A DNA stretch of 64,000 bases from the NCBI GenBank assembly GCA_963777895.1, contig CAVZSF010000001.1, positions 62,001 through 126,000 of the forward strand, written 5' to 3'. The DNA comes from UBA2241 sp963777895. GTDB taxonomy: Bacteria > Actinomycetota > Thermoleophilia > UBA2241. This document shows, in pieces, positions 17,209-25,796 of the stretch. A program made the translations under genes and the position numbers. Each line of letters starts with the position of its first letter. The first letter of the stretch is position 1. The notes below the pieces were generated by a model that was not told where the DNA came from, did no database searches, and saw only the letters and a list, made by a program, of their open reading frames with translations.

Positions 17209-17237
17209 TTGCGAGTGTCTACAGTCGACCGTAGGAT
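17209..17237 (+). promoter_or_regulatory. Promoter with GntR-type operator in the spacer, upstream of threonine aldolase
   Basis: -35 TTGCGA (17209-17214), 17-bp spacer, -10 TAGGAT (17232-17237). The spacer holds TCTACAGTCGA (17218-17228), a member of the recurring palindrome, so repressor binding would block RNA polymerase. Confidence 0.62.
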
Positions 17238-17286
17238 GACCGTGCCCAAAGAGCGGGTTTGGCGCCGCGCGAGACCGGAGGAAGCC

Positions 17287-18358
17287 ATGGGTCGCGGTGG
17301 GACGGGATTCGACTTCGTCATCGATCTTCGCAGCGACACCAAGACGCGGCCCGGCGAGGAGATGCGGGCCGTGATGGCGGCGGCTCCGGTCGGGGACGAC
17401 GAATCCGGAGAGGACCCGAGCGTCAATCGGCTGCAGGAGTACGCGGCCGAGCTCTTCGGCAAAGAGGCCGCCCTCTTCTTCCCGACCGGCACGATGAGCA
17501 ACCAGGTCGCGCTCCGCGTCCAGGCGAATGCCGGGGACGAAGTCTTCATCCACGCCCGGGCGCATATAGTGCAGTGGGAGATGGGTGCGGCGGCAGCTCT
17601 CTCGGGGCTACACCTGCGTCAGTTCGAGTCTCCCGACGGGACGCTCGACCCCGAGGAACTCGGAGCTCTACGTGCGCACCGACGAAGACGGCGACGACTC
17701 GGTCACGCGCATCGTCAGCCTCGAGAACACGCACAATGCCGCCGGAGGCGTCGTGTATCCCCACGACAAGGTCCTGGCGATGCGCGCCTTCTGCGATCGC
17801 CACGGCATCGGTCTCCACCTCGACGGGGCGCGCATCTTCAATGCGCACGTCGCCACCGGCTTGTCTCTACGCGAGCTTGCGGCGCCCTTCGACACCCTCA
17901 ATGCGTGCCTGTCCAAGGGTCTCGGCGCACCCGTCGGCTCCCTGCTGCTGGGGAGCGAACGACTCGTCCGGAGGGCGGTGCGCTACCGCCTGCAGTTTGG
18001 CGGCGCCATGCGCCAGGTCGGCATCGTGGCCGCGGGCGGCCTGTACGCTCTCCAGCACAACATCCCGCGCCTGGCAGAGGATCATCGTCGTGCGCGGGAG
18101 CTGGCCGAGCGTCTGGCGGCCGTGCCCGGTCTCGAGGTCGATCGCGGGCGGGTGCAGACCAATATGGTCGTCGTCGACCCCCGCGTGGCCGGTCTTTCGG
18201 CCGACGAGGTCGCTGCCGCCGCCGCGGAGGACGGCCTGCTCGTTGATCCGAACCCCTACGGAATGCGCCTCGTCACGCACCTCGACGTCGACGACGCGGA
18301 CGTCGAGGAGGCGGCGGCGATCATGGCGACGGTCATGGCGCGGCTGGCCACGGCTTGA
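17287..18358 (+). CDS. ltaE: Low-specificity L-threonine aldolase / beta-eliminating lyase (frameshifted)
   Basis: PLP enzyme that cleaves L-threonine or allo-threonine to glycine and acetaldehyde. About 357 residues. Family motifs: FVIDLRSDTKTRPGEEMR, GDDESGEDPSVNRLQEY, ALFFPTGTMSNQVAL, SLENTHNAAGGVV, GLHLDGARIFNAHVA (PLP aspartate) and LNACLSKGLGAPVGS (PLP lysine). One extra base near 17665 splits the gene; the frame resumes at YVRTDEDGDDS. The ATG at 17287 has GGAGGAAG upstream. It is followed 14 bp later by grdE, so glycine made here could feed glycine reductase directly, and the acetaldehyde could feed the aldehyde oxidoreductase at 32.8 kb. That link is inference. Confidence 0.86.
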
Positions 18359-18372
18359 CCGGAGGCGTCCCC

Positions 18373-19654
18373 GTGTCTGCAACGTCCGCACCGCCGCTCG
18401 AACTCGCCGCGTTCGCGGTGCGCGACATCGCAATCGGGCACGAGTCTGCGCTGCGTGGCGGTGTCCTCACCGTCGATGCTGCCGCCTTCGAGGAAGCGGC
18501 GGCCGGCGAGCCGGGCCTGCTCGGCATGAAGATGAGCCTCGTCCATCCGAACGACCCCGTGCGGGTGCTCAACGTGCTCGATGCCGTCGAGCCGGTGGTC
18601 AAGGCGGACGATCCAGCGGCGACCTTCCCCGGCGCCCTCGGCACGCTGACTCTTGCCGGCGTGGGTAGCACCCACCGCCTCGATGGGGCGGCCGTCCTGG
18701 CCACCGCCGACCTGCACCGCACCTACGATGTGACCGCGCTCGACGTCTATCCCGACGGCGATTCGTTCGTCGACATGGCCGGTCCTGGGGCCGAACTGGT
18801 CCTCTGGTCGAGAACGCAGAACGTGGTGCTCAGCATCACATGCGACCCGGAGGCGCCGCCGGCCGAGGCGGACGCCTCGATCCGCCGGACGACATTGCGC
18901 GTCGCTCGGGACCTGGCGGCAGTCACGATAGGCGCGCCCGCCGACTACGTCGAGCGCTTCGACCTGCCGGCGGTCTCACGCGACCTGCCGCGTGTCTGCG
19001 TGGTATTGCAGGTCGCCTCCGAAGGCCCACTGGTCGACACCTACCTCTATGGACGGCCGCTCGGGGTCTGGTCCCGACGCTGCTTGACCCCCGCGAAGTG
19101 CTCGACGGCGCGCTCACCGCCGGACAGTACGACTGGGCCGGCGCCCGCGATCCGACGTACTTCTTCCAGCGGAGCTCACTGCTACTGGAGCTGCTGCGTC
19201 GTCACGGCGTCGACCTGTGCTTCTGCGGCGTGATCCTCGCGCTGGCCTATCTGCCCTCGGCCTTCGACAAAGAGCGGACCGCCCAGCTCGCTGCCGGCCT
19301 TGCGCAGAAGATCGGCGCGGATGCGGCAGTCCTCACCACCTTCCAGACCGGCAACTCGCACACCGACACGATGCTCACCTGTCGCGCGTGTGAGCGACTG
19401 GGCATTCGCACCGTGCTGCTGCTCGCCGAGACCAACGGCGGGCTCACCGATCACGTGCCCGAGGCCGACTGCATCGTGAGCGTCGGCAACGAGGAGGAGC
19501 TGGTGCCGGAGTGGCGTGCCGCAGCGCGTGCTCGGCGGCGCAGCTCACGTGGACGGGCCGGCCCGGCGACGATGCCGGCCCGGTGCCGGCGGTCAGCTAC
19601 CTGGGCTCGCTTTGCCAGATGGGCGACATGAAGCTGCGGGCGGTGTCGTGGTGA
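18373..19654 (+). CDS. grdE: Glycine/sarcosine/betaine reductase protein B, pyruvoyl-precursor subunit (frameshifted)
   Basis: Homologue of the GrdE proprotein, about 427 codons as in clostridia. The start is a GTG at 18373 with GGAGG upstream. Signatures: FAVRDIAIGHES, VVKADDPAATFPGALG, DMAGPGAELVLWSRTQNVVL, and in the C-terminal half GVILALAYLPSAFDKERTAQ followed by FQTGNSHTDTMLTCRACE. The Thr-Cys pair there (Cys codon 19380-19382) matches the site where GrdE self-cleaves to form the pyruvoyl group that binds substrate as a Schiff base. Shifts near 19070 and 19520 split the frame; it ends QMGDMKLRAVSW. Its stop overlaps the grdB GTG. Confidence 0.88.
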
Positions 19655-20946
19655 AGGTCGCTTCACTACCTCAACCAGTTCTTCGCCGGGCGAGGCGGCG
19701 AGGAGGCGGCCGGGGCGCAGCCGTTGCGGCTCGAGGGGGCCGTCGGACCCGGCAAGGGTCTCGGCCTCGAGGTCGCGGTGACGCTGGCCTGCGGTGACGA
19801 CTACTTCGGGGAACGCGAGGAGGATGCGCTCGCCCGGCTCCTGCGCTGGCTCGACGAGGAGAAGCCTGATGTCCTGGTGTGCGGGCCGTCGTTCGGCTCG
19901 GGCCGCTACGGCTACGCCTGCGGCACGGTCGCGCGGGAGGCGGCGCGGCGCGGCGTCCCCGCCGTCTGCGGGATGCATCCGGAGAGTCCGGGGGTGCTGG
20001 CCGCCGAGGGCGCCGCCTACATCGTTCCCACCGACGTCAAGGTGACCGGCATGCGCGAGGCGTTGCCGCGGATGGCCGCACTGGCGCGACGGCTCGCCGC
20101 CGGAGAGGCTCTCGGTCCGCCCGAACAGGAGGGCTACCTGCCGCGCGGGCTGCGCCGCAACGAGATCGCGGACCGCACCGGCGCCGAGCGGGCCGTCGAA
20201 CTGCTTCTCGCCAAGCTCGCCGGCGACGTCCGCACGGAAGTCACCGTGGCCTTCGATCGACGTGCCGCCGCCGCCGCCGGTCGAGCGACATGAGCGGGCG
20301 CCACTCTGGCGCTCGTCACCGAATCCGGTCTGCGTACCGCAGGGGCAACCCGGACCGGCTCGAGTCGAACCGGGCCCACAGGTGGCTGAGCTACCCGCTC
20401 GACGGTCTGCCCGGGTTCGAGGCCGCGGACTGGGAGACCGTGCACGGCGGCTACGACACGAGTATCGCCGAACGCCGATCCGAACCGGCTCGTGCCGCTC
20501 GACGCAGTCCGCGCGCTCGCCGCCGAGGGATCGATAGGCGCCCTGCACGAGACGCTGCTACACGACGACCGGCAACTCGACGCCGGTGGCGACGGCGGCC
20601 AAGTTCGGCCAGGAGATCGCGCGGCGCCTGCGCGAAGCGCGGCGTCCAGGCGGTGATCCTCACCGGCACCTGAGGGACGGGCACGCGTTGCGGGGCAACG
20701 CTGAGCAAGGAGATCGAACGGGCGGGCATCCCGACGGTGTTCGTCACGGCGCTGCCGACCATCGCCACGATGATCGGCACGAACCGCACGCTGCGCGGCG
20801 TCGCGGTGACAAGCCCTATGGGCGATCCCGCGCTGAGCGCGGCCGACGAGCTCGCGCTACGTCGCACGATCGTCGAGCGCGCGCTCGAGATGCTCGGCCA
20901 GCGAAGTCGAGCCCAGGACGGTGTGGGAGGTGCGGCAGTGAGATGA
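19651..20946 (+). CDS. grdB: Glycine reductase protein B selenoprotein subunit (GrdB), in-frame UGA, frameshifted
   Basis: Catalytic selenoprotein of the substrate-specific B complex, about 430 residues. It begins at a GTG overlapping the grdE stop; an extra C near 19661 displaces HYLNQFFAGRGGEEAAG. Conserved blocks: EGAVGPGKGLGLEVAVTLAC, GDDYFGEREEDALA, CGPSFGSGRYGYACGTVARE, QGNPDRLESNRAHRWL and VHGGYDTSIA. The key site is AVILTGT-UGA-GTGTRCGATLSKEIERA: the UGA (20671-20673) is exactly where GrdB has selenocysteine. Several one-base insertions occur between 20270 and 20640, but the frame is intact on both sides of the UGA to the stop at 20946. Clostridial GrdB, as I recall it, has UGTCTRCG; here the first cysteine is Gly. 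Glycine versus sarcosine or betaine specificity is not settled. Confidence 0.9.
20671..20673 (+). other. Selenocysteine UGA codon of grdB
   Basis: TGA in frame within VQAVILTGT-U-GTGTRCGATLSKE. Protein homology to GrdB continues without a gap on both sides, and an RNA hairpin follows. This separates it from the one-base shifts elsewhere in the gene. Confidence 0.88.
20685..20701 (+). promoter_or_regulatory. Bacterial SECIS-like stem-loop in grdB
   Basis: Perfect 7-bp stem GCGTTGC/GCAACGC closing a GGG loop (20692-20694), beginning 11 nt after the UGA. The apical G lies about 19 nt from the UGA, within the range known for bacterial SECIS elements recognised by SelB. Confidence 0.7.
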
Positions 20947-22267
20947 CGCGGCGCGCAGGCATCCTCGCGGCGTCGTTCGTGCTCGAGCACGTGCCGGACC
21001 TGGTGCGCTACGGCTCGAAGCCGGCGCGCGAGGCGCAGAAGTTCGCGACCGTGCGCGACAAGCTGCGCACGCTTCGAGCAGGCGCGCGGGTACGCGCCCA
21101 ACCAGGCGTTCATCGGCAACCTGCGGCCGGAGGAGCTGTGGGACCGCGCGCGACCGTGGTGGGGCGAGCCGGACGAGTCGGCGCTCGGCCGCCGGTCCGT
21201 ACGGCGACATCATCGACCAGCGCGCCTTCTACGAGCTCCTGGACGAGGTCGACCTCTTCGACCTCGTACGCCTTGGCGAGGAGCCGCGTCCGGAGAACGG
21301 CGACCTCGCCGCTCTACGACGGCGACCGAGTCGTCGGCGCCTTCGCGCGCGCCCACGACGAGGACGAGGCGCTGAGCGCCACGGCGCCTTGCTCGACAAC
21401 CTCGCCTGCAAGGCCGGCGGCGTCCACGCGCTGCGCTTCATGCTCGCGCACGTCGGCATCGACCCCGAGTCGATCCGCTACGCGATCGGCGCCGGCGAGG
21501 AGGCGGTCGGCGACCGCTACAACCGCGGCGGCGGCGCGCTCGCCAAGGCGATCGCGGAGAGCTGCGGCCTCGTGAACGCCAACGGCAGCGACGTCAAGGC
21601 CTTCTGCACCAGCCCGGTGCACGCGCTCGTCATGGCCGGCGCGCTCGTCGAGTCGGGCACGTTCGAGCAGCGTCGTGGTGGTCGCCGGCGGCTCGCTCGC
21701 CAAGCTCGGCATGAAGTTCAAGGGCAGCCTCGACCGCGGCGTGCCCGTGCTCGAGGACGTGCTCGCCGGCATGGCGGTCCTCGTCGGCCCGGCCGACGAC
21801 GGCACACCGCGGCTGCGCCTCGACGCCGTCGGCCAGCACCGCGTCGGCACCGACTCCTCGCAGCAGTCGCTGCTCAAGGAGGTCGTCGCTCGTACCGCTC
21901 GACAAGCTGGGGCGCAAGGTCGCCGACATCGACGTCTACTCGACCGAGCTGCACAACCCGGAGATCACCGAGCCGGCCGGCGGCTACGACGTCCCCGAGC
22001 GCAACTACAGGCTGCTCGCCGCGCTCGCGGTGATGCGCGGCGAGCTGGGCCGCGACGAGATGGACGGCGTTCTGCCGGCGTCGCGGCCTGCCCGGTTTCT
22101 CCCCGACCCAGGGCCACATCGCCTCGGCGGTGCCCTGGGTCCCGCACGCGCTCGACCGCTTCGCGCGCGGCGAGCTCGCGTCGACGATGCTCATGGCGAA
22201 GGGCAGTCTGTTCCTGGGCCGCATGACCCAGATGTGGGACGCGGTCTCCGTGATCGTGGAGGTGTGA
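20943..22267 (+). CDS. grdC: Glycine reductase protein C subunit GrdC (frameshifted)
   Basis: Subunit of the acetyl-transfer complex that releases acetyl phosphate from the acetyl-thioester/selenoether intermediate. ATG at 20943 overlaps the grdB stop. Blocks matching GrdC: ILAASFVLEHVPDLVRYGSK, GYAPNQAFIGNLRPEELWD, NLACKAGGVHALRFMLAHVG, GAGEEAVGDRYNRGGGALAK, VNANGSDVKAFCTSPVHALV, VVVVAGGSLAKLGMKFKG, GVPVLEDVLAGMAVLVGP, DVYSTELHNPEITEPAGGYD and the end MAKGSLFLGRMTQMW. It is broken by at least six one-base shifts (near 21070, 21195, 21312, 21390, 21671, 21890, 22085), nearly all extra bases. The partner subunit GrdD is not found in the window. Confidence 0.88.
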
Positions 22268-22594
22268 ATGGCAGTCGATGCGACCGTCGAGACGTTCCCC
22301 GCGCTGGTCGGCGACAGGGCAACGTGCTGATCGACTTCTGGGGGCCTCGCTGCGTGCCGTGTCTGGCGCTGATGCCGGCGGTCGAGAAGCTCGAGGAGGA
22401 GTACGAGGGCAGGTTCACGCTGGTCAAGGTGAACGCGACCGAGAACCGGCAGATCGCGCGCGACCTGAAGGTCATCGCGATGCCGACCTTCGTGCTGTAT
22501 CGCGACGGCGCCGAGGTGGAGCGCCTGAGCGGCGAATCCGTCGGCGGCCGACATCCGTGCCGCCGTGTCGAGGCTCGTGGAGGGAGGTGAGTGA
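22268..22594 (+). CDS. trxA: Thioredoxin of the glycine reductase system (frameshifted)
   Basis: About 108 residues. After a one-base shift near 22315 the frame reads NVLIDFWGPRCVPCLALMPA: a thioredoxin active site with CVPC in place of the usual CGPC. Then FTLVKVNATENRQIARDLKV and IAMPTFVLYRDGAEVERLSG, with the cis-proline preceding Thr. It ends in AAVSRLVEGGE after an extra C near 22552. It lies between grdC and grdA, overlapping the latter by 1 bp. In glycine reductase systems thioredoxin re-reduces protein A/B; the matching thioredoxin reductase gene is not in the window. Confidence 0.85.
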
Positions 22595-23052
22595 TGGATC
22601 TGCGAGGCAAGAAGGTGATCGCCCTCGGCGAGCGCGACAGCGTCTCCGGCGAGGCGATCGCCGACTGCGTGCGCACCGCCGGCGCCGAGGTCGTCATGAT
22701 CGAGACGGAGTGCTTCGTCTGAACGGCGGCGGGGGCCATGGACCCGGAGAACCAGGGACGCATCAAGGCCACGGTCGAGCGCTTCGGCAGTGACGACCTG
22801 GTGGTGGTGCTCGGAGCGGCCGATCTCGAAGGTCTCGAGATGGTCGCCGAGACGGTCACCGAGGGCGACCCGAGTTACGTCGGTCCATTGGCAGGGGTCC
22901 AGTTGGGACTCCCCGTCGTGCACATCTTCGAGGACGACCTGCGCGAGCAGGTCGACCCGGCCATCTACGACGAACGCATCGGCTTCGTCGAGCTGGCCGT
23001 CGACAGCGACGCCGTGAAGGCGGCGATGAAGAAGCTGAGGGGCGAGGACTAG
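22594..23052 (+). CDS. grdA: Glycine reductase selenoprotein A (GrdA), in-frame UGA
   Basis: Small redox carrier (152 residues with selenocysteine) that accepts the carboxymethyl group from protein B and passes the acetyl group to protein C. ATG at 22594 has AGGGAGGTGA upstream. It reads MDLRGKKVIALGERDSVSG, then TAGAEVVMIETECFV-UGA-TAAGAMDPENQG: UGA at 22720-22722 is codon 43, in the CxxU motif (Cys40/Sec43), as in known GrdA. The rest (VVLGAADLEGLEMVAETVT, VGPLAGVQLGLPVVHIFEDD) aligns with GrdA without breaks. Downstream pairing is weaker than in grdB: CGGG/CCCG at 22730-22733 and 22743-22746 around a 9-nt loop. Confidence 0.92.
22720..22722 (+). other. Selenocysteine UGA codon of grdA
   Basis: In-frame TGA inside ETECFV-U-TAAGAMDPEN; no shift is needed on either side. 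It is at the selenocysteine position of protein A. Confidence 0.9.
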
Positions 23053-23060
23053 GAAAGGGG

Positions 23061-23102
23061 TTCGCGGGGAGGGTCCAGACCAGATGGTCGCCTCCCCGCG
23101 AA
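23061..23102 (+). terminator. Hairpin after grdA
   Basis: Perfect 12-bp inverted repeat TTCGCGGGGAGG … CCTCCCCGCGAA with an 18-nt loop, starting 8 nt after the grdA stop. There is no T-tract. It probably ends or attenuates the grd transcript before the gene at 23160. Confidence 0.55.
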
Positions 23103-23159
23103 CGACCGCCGGCCTGCCGGCCCGGTCTGTGGCCGGCCACAGCGAGCGGAAGGGGTTCG

Positions 23160-24014
23160 ATGTCCGACATGCTCGACAGGTTCACGATCCTCACCGAGGA
23201 CCTGGACCATCCCGAAGACCTGGTCTGGGACCCGTCGAGCGGGCGCCTCTATGCCGGCGGCGAGGCCGGTCAGATCTACGCCGTCTCGCTCAGCGGAGAC
23301 GTCGCACAGGTAGCCGACACCGGCGGCGGCATCCTGGGTCTTGCCGTCGACGCCGCCGGCGTGGTCTACGCGTGTGACGAGGGCCGCGCCGAAGTACTGC
23401 GCATCGACCCCCGCGACGGCCGCGTCGAGGTGTACTCCGCCGGCACGCCGCAGCGCCCGATGATCGAGCCCAACTATTGTGTCTTCGACGGCGCCGGCGG
23501 TCTTTACGTCACGGACTCCTCCGACTGGGAGGAGCAGAACGGCGTGATCTACCGCATCGTGCCGGGGGGAGAGACGGTCGTCTGGACGGACGCCCTGCGG
23601 CGCTACCCGAACGGCTGCTGCCTAGCCCCCGATGGGCGCTCGCTTTACGTCGTGGAATCCAGCTGGCCGGGCATCTGGCGCGTGCCGATCGGCGACGACG
23701 GGGCGGCCGGCGAACCGGTGCCCGTCGTCGAGTTGCCGGACGCGCACGTTCCCGACGGCATCGCTCTCGATGAGGAGGGCACGCTATACATCGCCTGCTA
23801 CCGGCCCGACCGCGTCTACCGGCTCGGCGGGGAGGGGACGCTCGAGGTGCTCGCCGACGACCCGCGTGGGCTCAAGCTGAACACGCCGACCAACGTGGCG
23901 TTCGTCGGCTCCGCGCTCGATCGCCTGGCGATCGCCAACGTTGGCGAGTGGCACATCCTCGTCGGCGACATCGGCGCCCGAGGCGTGCCGCTCTTCTACC
24001 CGACCGTCCGCTAG
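23160..24014 (+). CDS. SMP-30/gluconolactonase-like beta-propeller protein
   Basis: 284 residues, intact, with GGAAGGGG before the ATG. Repeated propeller blades are visible: HPEDLVWDPSSGRLYAGGEA, GILGLAVDAAGVVYACDEG, PNYCVFDGAGGLYVTDSSDW, GCCLAPDGRSLYVVESSW and PDGIALDEEGTLYIACYRPD. The acidic and asparagine residues of these blades fit a Ca-dependent lactonase, but the group also contains hydrolases of other small molecules. No signal peptide. It sits between the grd operon and an SDR gene on the same strand; its substrate is unknown. Confidence 0.8.
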   Translation: MSDMLDRFTILTEDLDHPEDLVWDPSSGRLYAGGEAGQIYAVSLSGDVAQVADTGGGILGLAVDAAGVVYACDEGRAEVLRIDPRDGRVEVYSAGTPQRPMIEPNYCVFDGAGGLYVTDSSDWEEQNGVIYRIVPGGETVVWTDALRRYPNGCCLAPDGRSLYVVESSWPGIWRVPIGDDGAAGEPVPVVELPDAHVPDGIALDEEGTLYIACYRPDRVYRLGGEGTLEVLADDPRGLKLNTPTNVAFVGSALDRLAIANVGEWHILVGDIGARGVPLFYPTVR

Positions 24015-24050
24015 AGTTCGCCAGGGACGGTCTCGACCCAAGGAGGGGCC

Positions 24051-24855
24051 GTGGGACGCTTCGAGGGCAGGAACGTCATCGTGACCGGTGCGTCCAGCGG
24101 CATCGGCTGGGCGATCGCCCACGCCTTCGTGGACGAGGGCGCCTCGGTCTTCGCCGTGGCGCGTCGCGACGCGCTGCTCGAGAAGATGCGCGCCGAGTCG
24201 AGCGTCCCCGACCGCGTGCGCACCGCCGTCGTCGATGTGGGCGTGCCGGAGCAGGCGCGCGGGATGGTGGTCGAGGCGATCGCAGCGCTGGGCCGCGTGC
24301 ATGTGCTGGTCAACAACGCGGCCATCATGCCGTACGGTCCCGTCCTCGAGATGGACGAGAACGGACCTGGCGCGACACGCTGGCCGTCAACCTCGACGGT
24401 CCGTTCTTCGCCAGCCAGGCGGTCGCGCGGCACATGGTCGAGCAGGGCGGCGGCGTCATCATCAACATCGCCTCTGCGAACGCCTTCCGGGTCGAGTCGC
24501 CGGCCGCCAACTACAACACGTCGAAGGCCGCCCTCGTGATGATGACGCGCTGCTTCGCCCACGAGCTCGGCCACCTGGGCGTGCGCGCCTGTTGCGTGGC
24601 GCCGGGTCAGACCGTCACGCCGGAGGCGGCCGCCGAGCTCTCGACCGGAGGAGTACCACCGCGAGTTCGTCGAGTACTGCAGCCGGGTGCCGATGCGCCG
24701 ACCGGCGCAGGCGCGCGAACAGGCCGCCGTGGTCCTGTTTCTCGCCTCCGACGATGCGTCCTACGTCAACGGCGAGAACGATCGTCGTTGACGGCGGGGA
24801 GCTGACCGGCGAGTGGTTGGATCCGGCCGACAACCCTCCCGTGCCGGGGCCATAG
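24051..24855 (+). CDS. Short-chain dehydrogenase/reductase (frameshifted)
   Basis: About 266 residues. The GTG start has AAGGAGG 3 nt upstream. NAD(P) site VTGASSGIGWAIAHAF, NNAAIMPYG (NNAG-type), catalytic YNTSKAALV (YxxxK) and PGQTVTPEAA are all present across two frames. Shifts near 24363, 24648 and 24776 split it; the C-terminus reads LASDDASYVNGE then IVVDGGELTGEW. It probably oxidises or reduces an alcohol/ketone intermediate of the neighbouring catabolism. Confidence 0.8.
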
Positions 24856-24914
24856 CCGGAGCGGGTGCCGGAGCCGTATCGGGCAGCAACGCAGATCAAG
24901 GCTCGGGGGCGACG

Positions 24915-25796
24915 ATGAGCGACGAGGGGACGGCGCGCGACACGACCATTGGCGGCGGGCCGCCGGAGCTTCCGGTGGCCCGCGAGTGGTTCTCCGCGAC
25001 GCAGGCCGGCACCGGCGTGACGCTGCTCACCGAGCCCTTCGTCGACGAGTTCCTGCGCGCCAACCTGTGGCTGGTCGCCGGTCGGGACCGCGACCTGGTG
25101 ATCGACACTGGTAACGGCATCGCCCCGCTGCTGCCGGCCGTGCGCGCGCTGCGCGCAGCATCCCGCAAAGCCCCTCGTCGGCCGTCGTCGACCCACACGC
25201 ACTCGGACCACATGGGGGGTCTGCACGAGTTCGACGAGCGTCTCGTGCACCGGCTCGAGGCCGAGTCGCTCGCGCTCGCCGCAGACGCCGCCTGCCTGGT
25301 CAGCCGCGCAGCTTCCCGGCCGAGCCTGCTTGCCGAGATCGCCGCCGACGGTCTCGAGCTGCCCGAGCTGCTTGCTCACGGCGCTGCCATATGAGGGGTT
25401 CGACCCGGACGGCCTTCGCCGTCGTCGGGACGACGCGCGACGCGGCACGCTCGACGAAGGCGACACGATCGACCTCGGCGACCGCGTCTTCGCCGTCCTG
25501 CACCTGCCGGGTCACTCGCCGGGCAGCATCGGCTTGTGGGAGGAGAAGAGCGGCGTCCTCTTCTCGGGCGACGCCGTGTACCGCGACGGACCGCTGCTCG
25601 ACCAGATGCCGGGCAGCGACGTCGACGCATACCTGAAGACGATGGAACGTCTGCGCGACCTGCCGGTGTCGACCGTGCACGGCGGGCACGACCCGAGCTT
25701 CGGGCGACCCGCCTGGTGGCGATCGCCGAGGAGTACCTCGCTCGCCGTGGAGCGCTTCGGATTCGAGCCAGCGACACGACTGGGGGATCGCCATGA
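24915..25796 (+). CDS. Metallo-beta-lactamase-fold hydrolase (frameshifted)
   Basis: Zinc hydrolase of about 290 residues. THTHSDHMGG is the H-x-H-x-DH signature; HLPGHSPGSIGLW supplies the next metal histidine, and GVLFSGDAVYRDG the bridging aspartate, with VHGGHDPSFGR as the final histidine block. Shifts near 25165, 25388 and 25708 break the frame. Glyoxalase II-like or lactonase activity is possible. Its stop overlaps the ATG of the next binding-protein gene, so the two are translationally coupled. Confidence 0.78.

Noticed and set aside
18373..22267. Broken grd genes as pseudogenes
   Set aside because: All catalytic motifs, overlaps and ribosome-binding sites are preserved, and shifts are single extra bases shared by unrelated neighbours; error is more likely than decay.
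22320..22330. TGA in the thioredoxin gene as a third selenocysteine codon
   Set aside because: It is created by a one-base shift; in the correct frame the region reads NVLIDFWG with no stop, and thioredoxin has no Sec there.
25390..25396. TGA in the metallo-beta-lactamase-like gene as recoding
   Set aside because: The frame changes at this point (LTALPYEGFDPDG resumes in another frame), so it is a shift, not Sec.
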